42,961 bases of DNA. It comes from Actinomortierella ambigua. Lineage: Eukaryota > Mortierellomycota > Mortierellomycetes > Mortierellales > Mortierellaceae. The notes beneath the pieces were generated by a model that saw only the letters and a program-made list of their open reading frames with translations, did not search any database and had not been told where the DNA came from. A program made the position numbers and the translations under genes. The stretch is taken from NCBI GenBank assembly GCA_016098155.1, contig JAAAJB010000297.1, positions 1 to 42,961 on the forward strand, read 5' to 3'. This document shows positions 21,001 through 31,602 of the stretch, in pieces; the first letter of the stretch is position 1, and each line of letters begins with the position of its first letter.

Positions 21001-22212
21001 GTAGTGGTGAGCCTTTGTCTCCAGGCAAGAGGCGGCGCACCTCAACAACACCTGCAGTTGCACCGAAGAGCGGTAGGAAGGGCAAGACCGCTGCCGTCGC
21101 TGCTGCTGCGCAGGCGGAGGAAACACACGATATCGAGATGGAGGAAGAAGAGCAGGAGGAGGCGCCTCGGACACTCTCCAAAAAGGCGGCGCAGAAGGAG
21201 TCCAAGGATGGGGCGTCAACCTCGGGCAGTCCCAGAGGGCCAGTACGCTATATCACAACAAGTACGGTCAAAATCCCAGCCAAGCTGGCCAAGCAACTCA
21301 AGGCCCTTGGTGTCACTGAGGCCAAGTCAGTGGAGCAGTGTACCCATCTTGTTGCCAATAGTGTTGTCCGCACAGAGAAGTTTCTGTATGCTATTCCGGC
21401 ATGCAAGGAAATTGTACACGAGGACTGGCTACAAGCATGTGTGGATGCCAATCAGATTCTAGGTATGATCCCAAATTTCTTGACCCCACTCTCCTCTGCT
21501 ATGATGCACAGCGTACTATGGAGTATTCTGCCTTGCATGGCAACATCTAGAAGCATGTGCCAATTGGGCCCTGTATACACCGCCTCCTCCGCAGTAACTT
21601 GTTTTCCTGAGTGAGTCCTAACATATTTCTGTACTTCGTTTGCTTTCAGGCGAGGGCGAGTATCCCGTCAAAGACGCGGCGGGCGAAAGGAAGTACAAGG
21701 TCAAACTGGCAGATGCCATGAAGCGCGCGCGGCAAGGAAAGGTATTTGAGGGGTGCCTCTTCTACTTTACACCCAACACACAGCCCAAGATGGGAGTGCT
21801 GAAGCCTTTGGTAGAGATTGGTGGAGGCAAGACGACAGCACTCCTGCAGACGGGACTGAGCTTTATTGGCGAGAAGATCCAGAAGGCCAAGGAGCGTGCA
21901 AAGCGGAGGGATTCCAAGGCGAGCAAGAGGAAGAGAAAGGGCCAAAGAGATGGTGCCTTGCTAGAGGAGGAGATGGTGGACAGTGGCGAGGATGAGAAGG
22001 ACGAGGATCAAGGTGGATCGGAATCTGAGTCCGAGCCCTCATTGTCGGGTGACGAACAAGAACGGACGATCATTGTGATATCGAGCAAGGAGGACAGCGA
22101 CATGTGGAAGCCCGTGCTAGATGCGGGGGCGAGTGTCTACTCGACAGAGCTCGTTCTGATGGGTTTGTTCCGACAGGAGCTGGACTTGCAGGCCACTCAC
22201 AAGTTAGCCTGA
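18058..22212 (+). CDS. RTT107: Rtt107/Brc1-like multi-BRCT scaffold for DNA damage repair, 11 exons
   Basis: Proteins of this type bind phosphorylated histone H2A and repair factors at stalled replication forks. The exons I rebuilt are 18058-18201, 18347-18505, 18612-18655, 18781-18844, 18960-19076, 19166-19267, 19358-19699, 19825-19962, 20063-20199, 20288-21462 and 21650-22212, giving 994 aa in one continuous frame. Four BRCT modules fill the first ~460 residues; signatures are HIVTPEWVTGSI, GLVFTSTGM with LPHWFQTCF, ASIDWLLSVLQTGKL, and HVICGDASG with HLWVEDCFLEWA. A charged, disordered linker with basic clusters (KKKRK, KRRR) spans roughly 480-730. Two more BRCT modules follow: HEDWLQACVDANQILGEGEYP, then FEGCLFYFTP and a final FRQEL. 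This 4 + 2 layout is that of Rtt107/Brc1. The first intron needs a GC donor (AAG|GCACGT). The name is by architecture; PTIP-type proteins share it. Confidence 0.82.
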
Positions 22213-23115
22213 AACATAGTACAGTATTTGTGTACGTTCCACAATACAGCAGAGTACCACAATCCTCTCTCCCACACGCATACGTATACAAACACACTCT
22301 CTTGCAAAAAGAATGATCGGCTGTGGAGAGTGGGATGGATTGGACTGGGAAGGTGGGGCACAAGAGCGTGAAAGATGATCTGGAAACCTTGTTTCGCAGG
22401 AAAGGGTGTCACTTCTGGGTATAACACGTGGAAGCGCATCTTTACAAGTTAAAGATACGCCGCAATTGCGCGACCTTCTATGCTACCCCGTATTTGCCAT
22501 CCTCCTTTGCATTCCGCCCTCATTCTACCCAACCACACACCGCATCCTGGTAAGCTATTCCCACATGCAACCTCTTCTGCGATACAAAAGACGCACAACA
22601 ATACCACAACTGGATGACAGGTTTCCTGACGGGGCACTGGTCACTTCAGTTGGCGTCATGCTGAGGAATTCACACTACACTGTTGTCCTTCGGGGAGCTG
22701 CCATGAAGAATGACCGCATAGTCTCATGAGCAAAGGACCATGTTTTTCTCTTGCTCATCGCCATGGCAACAAAGGGTACCTCCGCTAATAACAGGAGGTG
22801 CCTGCCATCGCTTCTGTCGCGAGTGGGCGGTGCCGAGATAGGTTTTTTTTTTTTTTTTTTTCGGATCAAATCTGTACCCTTCCTGGGTTATCGAGTGCGT
22901 TGTGTGTGTACCGCGGTTACAGGAGGTGGAATGCGCATGAAAGCATTTTACACTGTTGCCCTCTGTGACCGTCGTCTCTCATGGGCATGGGTTCCTCTCT
23001 AGTCCTTGATTGTATTTGTGGATCGAGCCCGCTGTTTTCCTCACAAGCATAAAAAGCCCCGTTTTTTCCTTTCCCCTGTTCTTGGATACACCACTCCATC
23101 CACCACCCCCTTCCT
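22213..23115. other. Spacer between the BRCT gene and the esterase
   Basis: This is 3' UTR of the BRCT gene followed by the esterase promoter. A TATA-like CATAAAAAG lies at 23048, about 68 bp before the proposed esterase start, and a poly-T tract lies at 22843-22861. No coding unit is recognised. Confidence 0.5.
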
Positions 23116-25363
23116 ATGCTCGGTCACATCGCTGGTCGCCCCTCACCCAACTGGGACAAGGCACAGGCAACCCTGATCTTCTTTCTAAGGCATGTTCTCC
23201 ACCCTCTCGTCGTCTCTCTTTGTTGTCATGGCCCTATTGTTCTATTGTGTCACAACCTCCATCACGCCAACCTAACATAAAAACAAAGCGGTTTCTCTCG
23301 CGTGGGTGCGTTGTAACACCAACAGCTATGTGGCGCTTCGTAAAGTCCCCAAGCAGGGTCCCAAGCTTTTCCAGCGTCTGGACCGCATACTAAGCAAGTA
23401 CACACCATGGCAGATCCTCGTTGGCACCTTCACTGTCATGTATGCCAGTCATCACGCCGATCTGTTCTTGGGCCTCACTCCCGCTGAGGAAGAGAAGAAG
23501 ATGGTAAGCTTTTCTATATTTGTCGATTGATTCGAGGCCCTTCGATGAAGCAACCCCCCCCCCCTCTCTCTCTCCCCTCTTAGTCAACCCTCCACTCTGA
23601 CTGATCACTGCCCCTCCTCTTCTCCTTCTCCTCCATCTCTTCGTTTGTCTAATAGTACTCGCGTCGTTATACGCGTGCCTACACGCGCAGTCTGTGGGTC
23701 TTTGGAGCCTTGGATGCCGGGTTCTTCACGTCGCAACACCTGCAACCAAAGGTGCTGCGTGACGCCATGTCGGTAGTGTTTACGATTTACTACCTTTTCT
23801 TCCCGAAGCGGGCGCAAGAGAAGCTGCACATGATGAACAACTCGATCACACCTCAGCAAATGCGTCTGTCGTGGGAGAAGGTGATGCACCCTGCCTTGCA
23901 GTTCCTCTCGTGGGTCAAGTTCCCGCGCCTGGGTGTACGCAAGACGGTCCGCCTGACCATGTCCAAGAAGGAAGGATATCATTCCGATGGCGAGGTCACA
24001 GTCAGCTTGTTCTTCAAGGGCACTGAGGAAGAGCTTGCGGCCTGTGATTCGCTCATCCTCGATTTCCCTGGAGGAGGCTTTGTCGCCATGCACCCCGACT
24101 GCCATACGGACTACCTCATCCCATGGGCTTATCAGACAGGCAAGGTTATCGTTAGTGTCGACTATAAGAAGGCACCTGAATACCCGTTCCCGCATGGTGT
24201 TTTCGAGTGCTATGATGTCTACAAGCTTATCGTCAACACCCGTGGCCGCTGTGTTGGCCTCAGTGGTGATGTTGACCCGTCCATCGTCCTTGTTGGTGAC
24301 TCTGCGTAAGTGTCTCGTGGCCTTCTTTCATGTCACAATCAAACAACGCAGAGGTTGAGAATGTCCGCTACGCGGATTCTTTGTCGCAACTAACAAACTC
24401 ATTTTTTTTATGGAAATTAGTGGTGGCACCATGGTCACGTCAGCAATGAACATGATTATCGAGACACCGGGTCTGCGGCGACCCTCTGGTGTGCTGCTCA
24501 TCTATCCTTGCACAGAAGTCGGTTTGGAATTCTGGATCAGCAACGAGCATTTGCAGATCATCGAGGAGGAGATTGCCCGTGGCCCAATTCCAGACGACAT
24601 CCTCAAGGCACAGCCAGGACGAGGCGATGGTATGACCTTGGGCAGCAAGGCAGCCTTTGCCGACGACCAGCTTCTTGGTACACCCTTTGTAAGTTCATTC
24701 TGTTCTAGAACGAAGGGATTTCCTGAGTCGCACAAGGCAATGAGTGATGAAAGAAAGTGGGTTAAACTTAAAACGTGTCGTTCTTGTTTTTGCGGAAACA
24801 CATACCCCCCCCCCAAAAAAAAATAGTTGCGCGCTTTGATGGTCATGTACATTGGCGGAGACACCTCTCTCGATCACAAGACCGACTACTTGATGTCTCC
24901 AATCCACACGCCGGACCATGTGCTGCAAGAGTACCCACGAACCTATATCATTACTGGCGAGAAGGACCCCTTGTGCGACGACTCGGTAATCTTCATGGCG
25001 AAGTTGCGCCGTGCCAAGCGCAATGCCGCCAAGCCATGTGAGAACGACACCCTTCGCATCCTCAACGGTGTCTCGCATGCCTTTATGCAAATGATGAACA
25101 TTGCTCCCGAGTACCGGGACGTGGCCCGTGTCTTGGGCGAAGAGCTGTCGGACATGTTGAGGACAGCAGCAGCAGCTAACGCCGCCGCTGTTGCTGGTGC
25201 AGACCAATCATCCCCATCCAACACGAAGGAATTGGCTCGTAAGGCAAGCCACTTTGTGACGGAGTGGGAGCAAAAGAACACGCGAGATGCATTCTCCATC
25301 TATGAGCACCGACGCGTTGCCTATCTGGATGTGCTTGGCATTGATGCTCCGGTGGGGGTCTGA
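23116..25363 (+). CDS. Hormone-sensitive-lipase-type alpha/beta hydrolase (esterase)
   Basis: This is a serine esterase of the alpha/beta-hydrolase-3 (HSL) family; the natural ester is unknown. The exons are 23116-23189, 23326-23503, 23656-24305, 24421-24688 and 24827-25363, giving 568 aa. The first exon (MLGHIAGRPSPNW) and its GC donor (AAG|GCATGT) are my proposal: the next exon has no usable in-frame start, and this choice keeps the frame. The catalytic triad is Ser-300 in GDSAGG, Asp-437 in GEKDPLCDD and His-474 in GVSHAF. The oxyanion-hole motif is PGGGF (222-226), where the family normally has HGGG. A hydrophobic stretch near residues 35-60 (WQILVGTFTVMYA) may anchor it to a membrane. 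The C-terminus has an alanine-rich insert before a last helical part. Confidence 0.85.
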
Positions 25364-25796
25364 ACATCCCCCCCTTTTTATTTCTCCTATTAGAAATAAA
25401 GACTCCTCCATTCTCCATCTCCATCTCCTTCTCTCCCCCCTCCCTCTGAATCATTTGGTATCATAGTGTGGACTACTGTAGCTGTGCCTAAATACCGAAG
25501 CAGCTGACTACCTTTCCTATGGTTGGCGCACGCATCGGGTCACGGGGTATTGGCGCAATACGGTGCGTACATGTCCCTTTTCCCTTTCATGCTCATGGGC
25601 CTGCACAGTGCGAAGGTATTTTTATCCTAGCGATTGGTATCAGTGCACTCCAGCGTACTGTTGCTTTACCCACATTTTTTTCTTCCGCCCTGGTACATAT
25701 ACTAGTACCATAGTTATTTCTTAGTCTTCATGTTGCTGCAGTACAATCTTGCAGAAAAAACCATATCCTCGATAGCATCTTCTCCTAGACGGGTAC

Positions 25797-26250
25797 GTTT
25801 CTTTGGCATAACCTGTCATAGGTAACTAGACAAACGCTTGCTCTCCACCAACGACGCTAGAGCGGAGAAGTACACTCTTGCGAGGCGAGCAAGCTTAGGA
25901 TACTCCTGGCGATATGCATTCCAGCGCCGCAAGACATCCTTAATCAAATACCTCAGCCGAAGTACCCATCCAACTTATCTCCCTTTGGCACGCTTCCTTC
26001 GATTTGCTGGCACTCCATTTGTTTCTGAAGTCGCGCCATCCACATATCCATGATCTTGGTTGCCCCTGCTTGCATTGTTGTCGTCGTCGCCTTTGCGGTC
26101 ACTTGAAGTGTTGTGCGAAAGTCGAGTGGTCTTGTCCGAATTCGAGTCGCAGTGTGTCATGTCGTTAGCCAATGAGAAACAAGCTTTCATCCATAGAGAG
26201 CTTGCTACCTCAACCCGTAGACATAGGGGCACTAGGCGCGTGTACACGGA
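25797..26250 (-). pseudogene. hAT transposase C-terminal relic, copy A
   Basis: The minus strand encodes remnants of an hAT-family DNA transposase dimerisation region: YPKLARLARVYFSALAS, then VESKRLSSYL, a stop, and QVMPKKR. These match the family pattern YPxLxxLARDYL...S..ER.FS. Upstream, in another frame, lies a piece starting ANDMTHCDSN that recurs in copy B. Stops and frame changes show it is dead. It sits directly upstream of the cyanovirin-type gene in both copies, so it was part of the duplicated unit. Confidence 0.7.
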
Positions 26251-26548
26251 TTAATAGGTCGACCTTTGAAGGATTAACAAAGTCATGGATACGATTTTAT
26301 TTCGGATTACGGCAATAGGAAAGTATTTGGCCTAGACCCCATCTATAGCCTTGGAGAAGTCCAATGGCTTCTCAGATCACGCGAAAACGGCCAAGAAAGA
26401 AGTCTGAAACAAACGACGCAGAGCACACTGACAAATGTCTAAGCCCATGGTACAATGGCACTGCACGAACTTTCGTATCAGGTAGGCGAAAGTACCGGCA
26501 CTAATCACTGTTTTAACCTCTTCTTCCCGTTCCCTGCCAGCGGTGGTG

Positions 26549-26556
26549 TATAAAAA
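26549..26556 (+). promoter_or_regulatory. TATA box of cyanovirin-type gene A
   Basis: TATAAAAA lies 116 bp upstream of the start codon and is conserved in the second copy at 31493-31500 in the context GTATAAAAAGTC.ACAGAC. Confidence 0.75.
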
Positions 26557-26664
26557 GTCAACAGACAGCTCCTAGATGTGCCTTTTTTTCAGTTTCTGCA
26601 TCCCAACATCCCTCTCTTACTCCTATTCTCCAAGCAACAACAATCCCAAAAAAAAAAAGACTCC

Positions 26665-27922
26665 ATGCACCTCCACATCATCGCCACCCTCCTCTGCCTC
26701 ACTACGGCCGTCTTTTCCGCTCCAGTCACGGGGAGCCAGGGCGTTAATCAAAACATCACCTTATCCTGTCGCGACTTCAAGTTGCTAAAGGATGGCCACA
26801 CCCTGAAAGCAATCTGTCTATCTGAAGTTCAAACTGAAATCAACACGGATTTATACCTTGGAATCAACAATGGTACAAAATGATACGTCCTGACATCATA
26901 TGAATAAAAGAATGAAGAAATGAAGCTAAAGAAGAAAAAAAAGATTGCTAACGCCATTTTGCCCCTCCATCATAGGCCAGTTCGAATGGGGCATGCACGG
27001 TTGGTGGAAAAACGACCCGAGCAATGTAGTTGTTTGGGACGATGAGCTGCTCCTTGTATCCGGACATCCCCACGTATCTCAAAAGGGGGCTATAGTGGTT
27101 GATAGAAAAGTTAACCTTGGTAAGTTGTCCACTTGGACGAGTACACGATGCTTTACATTGCATCATAGTGCTGACTGAGCACATTTTGCTTACTACATAA
27201 TAACGGTCCTTATTTTTTGGTGCCTCTACTACTCTGTCTGAAGCCACACATATCAAAAACGTTAATGGCACTCTGACCTACTATGTGGGGCCACTCAAGA
27301 ACCAGGGTGTTGACCCAGACATTACCAAATCCTGTCGCGACTTCAAGTTGCGGGATGGCCACATCCTGACAGCAGTCTGTCTGACTGAAATTTCGACTAA
27401 AATTGACACGAATAAATTCCTTGGAGTCAAGAGAGGTAAGAAGATTATGCGTCCTGATATCATATGGATAAAAGAGTGAGGGCATGAAGTTAAAAAAGAT
27501 AGAGACGAAACAAAAAAAAATGCTAACACCGTTCCCCCCCCCCACCTCGACCATAGGCAAATTCTATTGGGATAAGAACAAGTGGTCGAAATACGCGTCG
27601 AAAGTAAAGCTTACTTCGGAAAATGGCCCGGTCATCAAAGCCGTGCTGAAAGATAAAAGACGTAAAATGTGTACCGATTCTGTTAAACTTGGTAAGTTCA
27701 CGCAGACGAGCACACGATTCTTTACAGTACATCATAGCGCTGACTACAAGCATATTTTGTTTGCTCACAATGGTCCTTGTTTTTCGGTCCTCTACTATGT
27801 TTGAAGACGAGCGTATCAAGAACGTCGATGGCAAGCTAACCTATCACGAATATCGATTGCCAACACCTAACACCTTTCAAGAACTAAATGTCCAACTGAC
27901 ATATGTGAAGCCAGCCAAGTAG
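26665..27922 (+). CDS. Secreted protein with two cyanovirin-N-like (CVNH) domains, copy A
   Basis: CVNH proteins are small sugar-binding lectins; the ligand here is unknown. The exons are 26665-26872, 26976-27119, 27244-27435, 27557-27691 and 27807-27922, giving 264 aa. The signal peptide is MHLHIIATLLCLTTAVFSA, with cleavage likely after SA. Each domain has the CVNH layout of two internal repeats: SCRDFKL.DGH.L.A.CL (27-52 and 126-150), then the nGxFxW junction (GQFEWG, GKFYWD), and a closing (D/H)xRIKNVDGKLTY-type segment (ATHIKNVNGTLTY, DERIKNVDGKLTY). The second repeat of each domain lacks the usual Cys pair. All four introns are phase 1, and introns 1/3 and 2/4 resemble each other, so the second domain arose by duplicating an exon-intron unit. 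The tail after TYHEYR depends on an extra AACACCT. Start chosen: first Met, with the signal peptide. Confidence 0.85.
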
Positions 27923-28715
27923 TCCTCTGCTACATAGAATAGACCAAAGCGTTATCTTTCCCCGCCACACGTTTGAACAAAGAATCTTATATTTTTCCCC
28001 CACAGTTACTTGTGCCGAGAACCACAAACGCCTTGATAGGTCCTCTTTTCGACGCGATGAAAAGCACGCGCATGGCTATAGAGTCGTCTGCCTTCGATAG
28101 GCCTTGACCCTCTCTTGGTGCCTCTGCCAGAAAGCGCGAGCACGGGAGGGGGGGAGGCTCACCTACCAATATGTTGAGAATTGAAGCTGTGTGACGAGAC
28201 AGAACAACAAAAAGTATAGGTTCCGTACAATAAACCCACTTTTGGCCATGAGGCTAAAATTTACTCAAAATCATTCTTGGACTTCGAACAACGCTTGGGC
28301 CATGTTTAGTACAAATGAGGTGACCTTTTCTCTCACCCGCCTCTACTTTTGGAATGTATAATATATTGATAGGTGGGCGAACATTTACATTAAAGATGCC
28401 ACAGAGTTCTCTAAGGCTCGTGGGAGATGCGGGGTGGGAAGGAAGAAGGTAGGAAGGAAAGAAAGAAGTGAAAGATAGCACCACCACACGTACGTCAGCT
28501 GAGTATTTACCGGCGTGTTTGGCTATGACTCTGGATCTTTCAGCACCATCTAGCTGTCTGCATTGGGGGTGATCAGGGTATTTCCATCGTCTTGGAGCGT
28601 TGCGAGACGCTCTCTTGATTCATCGGAGTATAGAATGTAGCCAAACATCTAAAAGATTATAGCAGTTCAATAATGTCCACCCAAGCCATGACTCCTCTTC
28701 TCGCTCCTTGTAAAC

Positions 28716-29180
28716 ATGCTTCACGCCAAGATGTACATCTTCTCGAACAGAGCCGCTCCTCGTTTCTATGGATCTCCAGGGGTATCAGGCACCCCGCTAA
28801 CTGCGTCAAGCACAGGCCCCAAGTTGTTCATATCGGTTTCGTCGGATATTCAGGGAGTGACGTTGGATCGCGCCTCCGAAGCCATGTGTGCCGAAGTAGA
28901 GGTAGTTTTGGCAATAACGGATGAATACCTCACTAGCGAAAGGTGTCCATTATGTTTTGAGAGTACGCGACCGGCACGTTCACTCCCAAAGAAACACGAC
29001 GGCAGTATCAAGACAATATCAGTCAAAGGATCCACAGAATGCAGAAACCATGAGTGCCCATCGTTTCGTTGTGGCTACATGACAAAGCCACGAGATCCCC
29101 AAGGGTTCTTCAACATTGGTACCGACGGCAACAACCTGCTGACAAACACAGAGGCCGTTGGGATGCTTCTCATGATATGA
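28716..29180 (+). pseudogene. Fanzor/TnpB-like nuclease, C-terminal fragment
   Basis: The frame ends in the RuvC and zinc-ribbon layout of the TnpB/Fanzor family of RNA-guided nucleases: ITDEYLTSERCPLC (Glu-70, Cys-77, Cys-80 of this frame), then ECRNHEC (Cys-109, Cys-114), then KPRDPQGFFNIG with the last catalytic Asp (127). In Fanzors this reads E(Y/F)xTSxxCxxC...C..C...RD..a..NI. The N-terminal part, including RuvC-I and the guide-binding domain, is missing; upstream there are stops and no matching sequence. It is therefore a 5'-truncated relic. It lies in the unique spacer between the two duplicated segments, followed by a LINE-like relic. A related OrfB-type transposase is the alternative name. 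Confidence 0.6.
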
Positions 29181-29269
29181 GCATCAGTCAGCGTTTGATT
29201 GCTGGAACCCAAGGCCGTGCCCAACTCCAAGCCTCAGGAGCGATGGACACTTCCCAATGGGACAATTTT

Positions 29270-30125
29270 CAGGTATGTAAGAATCCGACAATCCTCCGGT
29301 CTCATCCCCACCCCCTCGTTGTATGGCTGAGGCCTGGGTGGCGATCCTTCACCCCCCAGAACGAGCCGTATATGCTCGTTACTAGGTCCTCCCTCCCGGG
29401 CCGACGACAGCCTGTCTGGCTCAACCGGACTATGGAAGAGTGGCAATGCCCCCCCCCTTCACAAATTGGCACCCGGTTGTCCACCCCGCCAGTGTACCCT
29501 TTCTATCTAGAACCCGGATCTTAGCAGTTTGGCCCCATCCTGCGAGCTCTCCCGATCCACCCTCAGAAAAACACCCCACTCTGCAAGAGCAATGCACGCG
29601 ATCTACGTAGCTTTTACAGCCGTGCCTGCTGGACCGCTGCCACCTTCAACACCATCAGCCCAGAACCCGGATCCAGGACGGCCTGGTCTGAATTTAGGAA
29701 ATACGGCATCTTCCAATAGGGGCGCAACTTCTGGTGGCGATTAAAACAGGGCCAGATCCCCTGTGGTACTCTTCGTGCACGCATGTGGAACATGGACGCG
29801 GCTTGCGATGCCCCACGATGTCTAGAGCCCTTCTCAGACCAAAAATCACTACGTCTTCCTGTGCCCCACCTTGCGTTCCACCTGGCAATCTATCCTGACC
29901 GATCACACCCACAAGGCTGCATTATCAGAAGAGGGCATTGCAAACTGCTATCCTTTGACAGACTACAGACGAGTTCCCGCGAGCCGGACTTCATCAGCTC
30001 ATCGCCCGTGAAATCGTAGGCGTGAAGATTTACCGCTATGTGGTGTTTCAGAAGGAGCGTTTTTGGACCCATGGATCTCCTCAAATATTTAGACAACCAA
30101 ATTGCCCTCACGATGGCCCAAGTTA
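29270..30125 (+). mobile_element. LINE-like (non-LTR) retrotransposon 3' relic
   Basis: Fragments in shifting frames resemble the region after the reverse transcriptase domain of non-LTR elements: RNFWWRLKQGQIPCGTLRARM, then CDAPRC, and after a frame change HYVFLCPTLRSTWQSIL, the zinc-knuckle-type pattern C..C...H.F..CP...W. An earlier stretch reads PGWRSFTPQNEPYML. There is at least one in-frame stop (after KYGIFQ) and one frameshift. No reverse transcriptase catalytic motif remains in the window. Confidence 0.5.
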
Positions 30126-30456
30126 GACGAGGCTGCTAAACCTCAATAAATTTCTTTGCCAAACTTCCTACGATCAAACAGGCTTCAGCTAATTTCTAAT
30201 TTTCAAAAAAGAGAAGTTATCACAAGATTGGAGCGACCATTTCATCTTGTACTTGATTCGCGCTGATGAGTTGGTTCGAGAAGCCTCAAAGTGACACAGA
30301 TATTGGTTTGTCTTACGGGTCGAACGAACATAGGCCTGGTGACTCCATGAATTCTAAAAACAAAATCTTTAGTGCTGCTTAAAGGTCTGTTACATGGCTA
30401 TCGAGCGAAGATACATACCCCACTAATTATCGCAAGCACCGTTTAAGACCTGCTGG
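30126..30456. other. Short spacer before duplication copy B
   Basis: AT-rich sequence with no recognisable coding or RNA feature; probably more decayed transposon sequence. Confidence 0.4.
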
Positions 30457-30725
30457 CAGTTGTGCCTTAATAGCAGCTGGCTGCCCTTTCTATGTTTGGC
30501 GCACGCATGGGGTAACGGTATGTTGGCGCAGTACGGTGTGTGCAAGGCCCCTTTCCCTTTCACGCGCAAGGTGCTGTACAATGAGGGAGTATTTTTTTCG
30601 TCCTTTTTATCCTAGCGATTGGTATCAGTACACTCCGGCGTACTGGTACTTTAACCACAATTCTCCTTCTATCCCGTCGCGTACCATAGTTCTTTCTTGG
30701 TCTTCATGTTGCTATAGTACAATCT

Positions 30726-31149
30726 TTATGTACTGGCAGAAAACCATATCCTCAATAGACTAGTATCACCTCCCAGACAGGTACGATTCTTTGGCATGAC
30801 CTGTGCTAGGTAACTAAACAGATGATTGCTCTCTACCGACGACGCTTGAACGAAGATATATACTCTTGCGAGGCGAGCAAGCGTAGGATACTCCTGGTGA
30901 TGTGCCTTCAAACACTGCAAGACACTCCTTTTCGAATACCTCAGCCGAAGTACATCTTCTCTTGCCAAGCCTCCTTCGATTTGCTGGTACCCCATTCGCT
31001 TCTAAAGGCGCACCATCCACATATCCTTGATTTTGGTTGCCCTTGCCTGTATTTTCGTCGTCTTCACCTTTGCCGTCCCTTGAAGTGTTGTGTGAAATCG
31101 AGTTGTCTTGGTGCGAACTCGCGTCGCAATGTGTCATGTCGTTAGCCAA
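30726..31149 (-). pseudogene. hAT transposase C-terminal relic, copy B
   Basis: This copy is better preserved than copy A. It reads EYPTLARLARVYIFVQASSV, then ESNHLFSYLAQVMPKNRTCL, which fits the hAT dimerisation signature (SV.SE..FS.aG.v...R..L). A frame change separates it from the ANDMTHCDAS piece upstream. The N-terminal and DDE parts are absent. Confidence 0.72.
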
Positions 31150-31492
31150 TGAGAAACAAGCTTAATCCGTAGAGCGCTTGCAACCTCAACCTGAAGACAG
31201 AAGGGGCCTAACTGGGCGGATTAATAACTCGACCTTTAAAGGATTAACGAATACATGTAGACATCGGATTACGGCAATAAGCAAGTACTCCATCTACAGC
31301 CCTAGATAAGAAATCAGAGAAAACGGCCAAGAAGTTTGAAACAACATACGCAAGGCACACGTAACTGACAAACGTCTAAGCCCACTGGTATACCATGGTA
31401 CGATAGTGGCACTATACCAACTTGCGTACGGATATGCGGCAATACTGGTACTCATCACTTTCTTCCCCCCCCCTTCCCTGCCAGCAGTGATG

Positions 31493-31500
31493 TATAAAAA
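31493..31500 (+). promoter_or_regulatory. TATA box of cyanovirin-type gene B
   Basis: TATAAAAA lies 110 bp upstream of the start codon, conserved with copy A. Confidence 0.75.
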
Positions 31501-31602
31501 GTCGACAGACGGCTCCCTTTTTTCTGGTTTCTGCATCCCAACAGCCTTCTCCTATTCCCATTCTCCAAGCAACAATCCCCTCCCCACCAAAGAAAAGACT
31601 CG

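Larger units (their letters stand above)
25479..28474 (+). repeat. Direct segmental duplication, copy A (~3.0 kb)
   Basis: This region matches 30457-33402 in the same orientation at an offset of about 4.93-4.98 kb. The shared order is a TE tail with the GGCGCACGCAT motif, a decayed hAT transposase end (-), a TATA box, the cyanovirin-type gene (+), and about 550 bp of 3' flank ending in GAAGAAGTGAAAG. Identity is moderate upstream, low in exons 1-2, and near complete from exon 4 onward. Confidence 0.93.
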
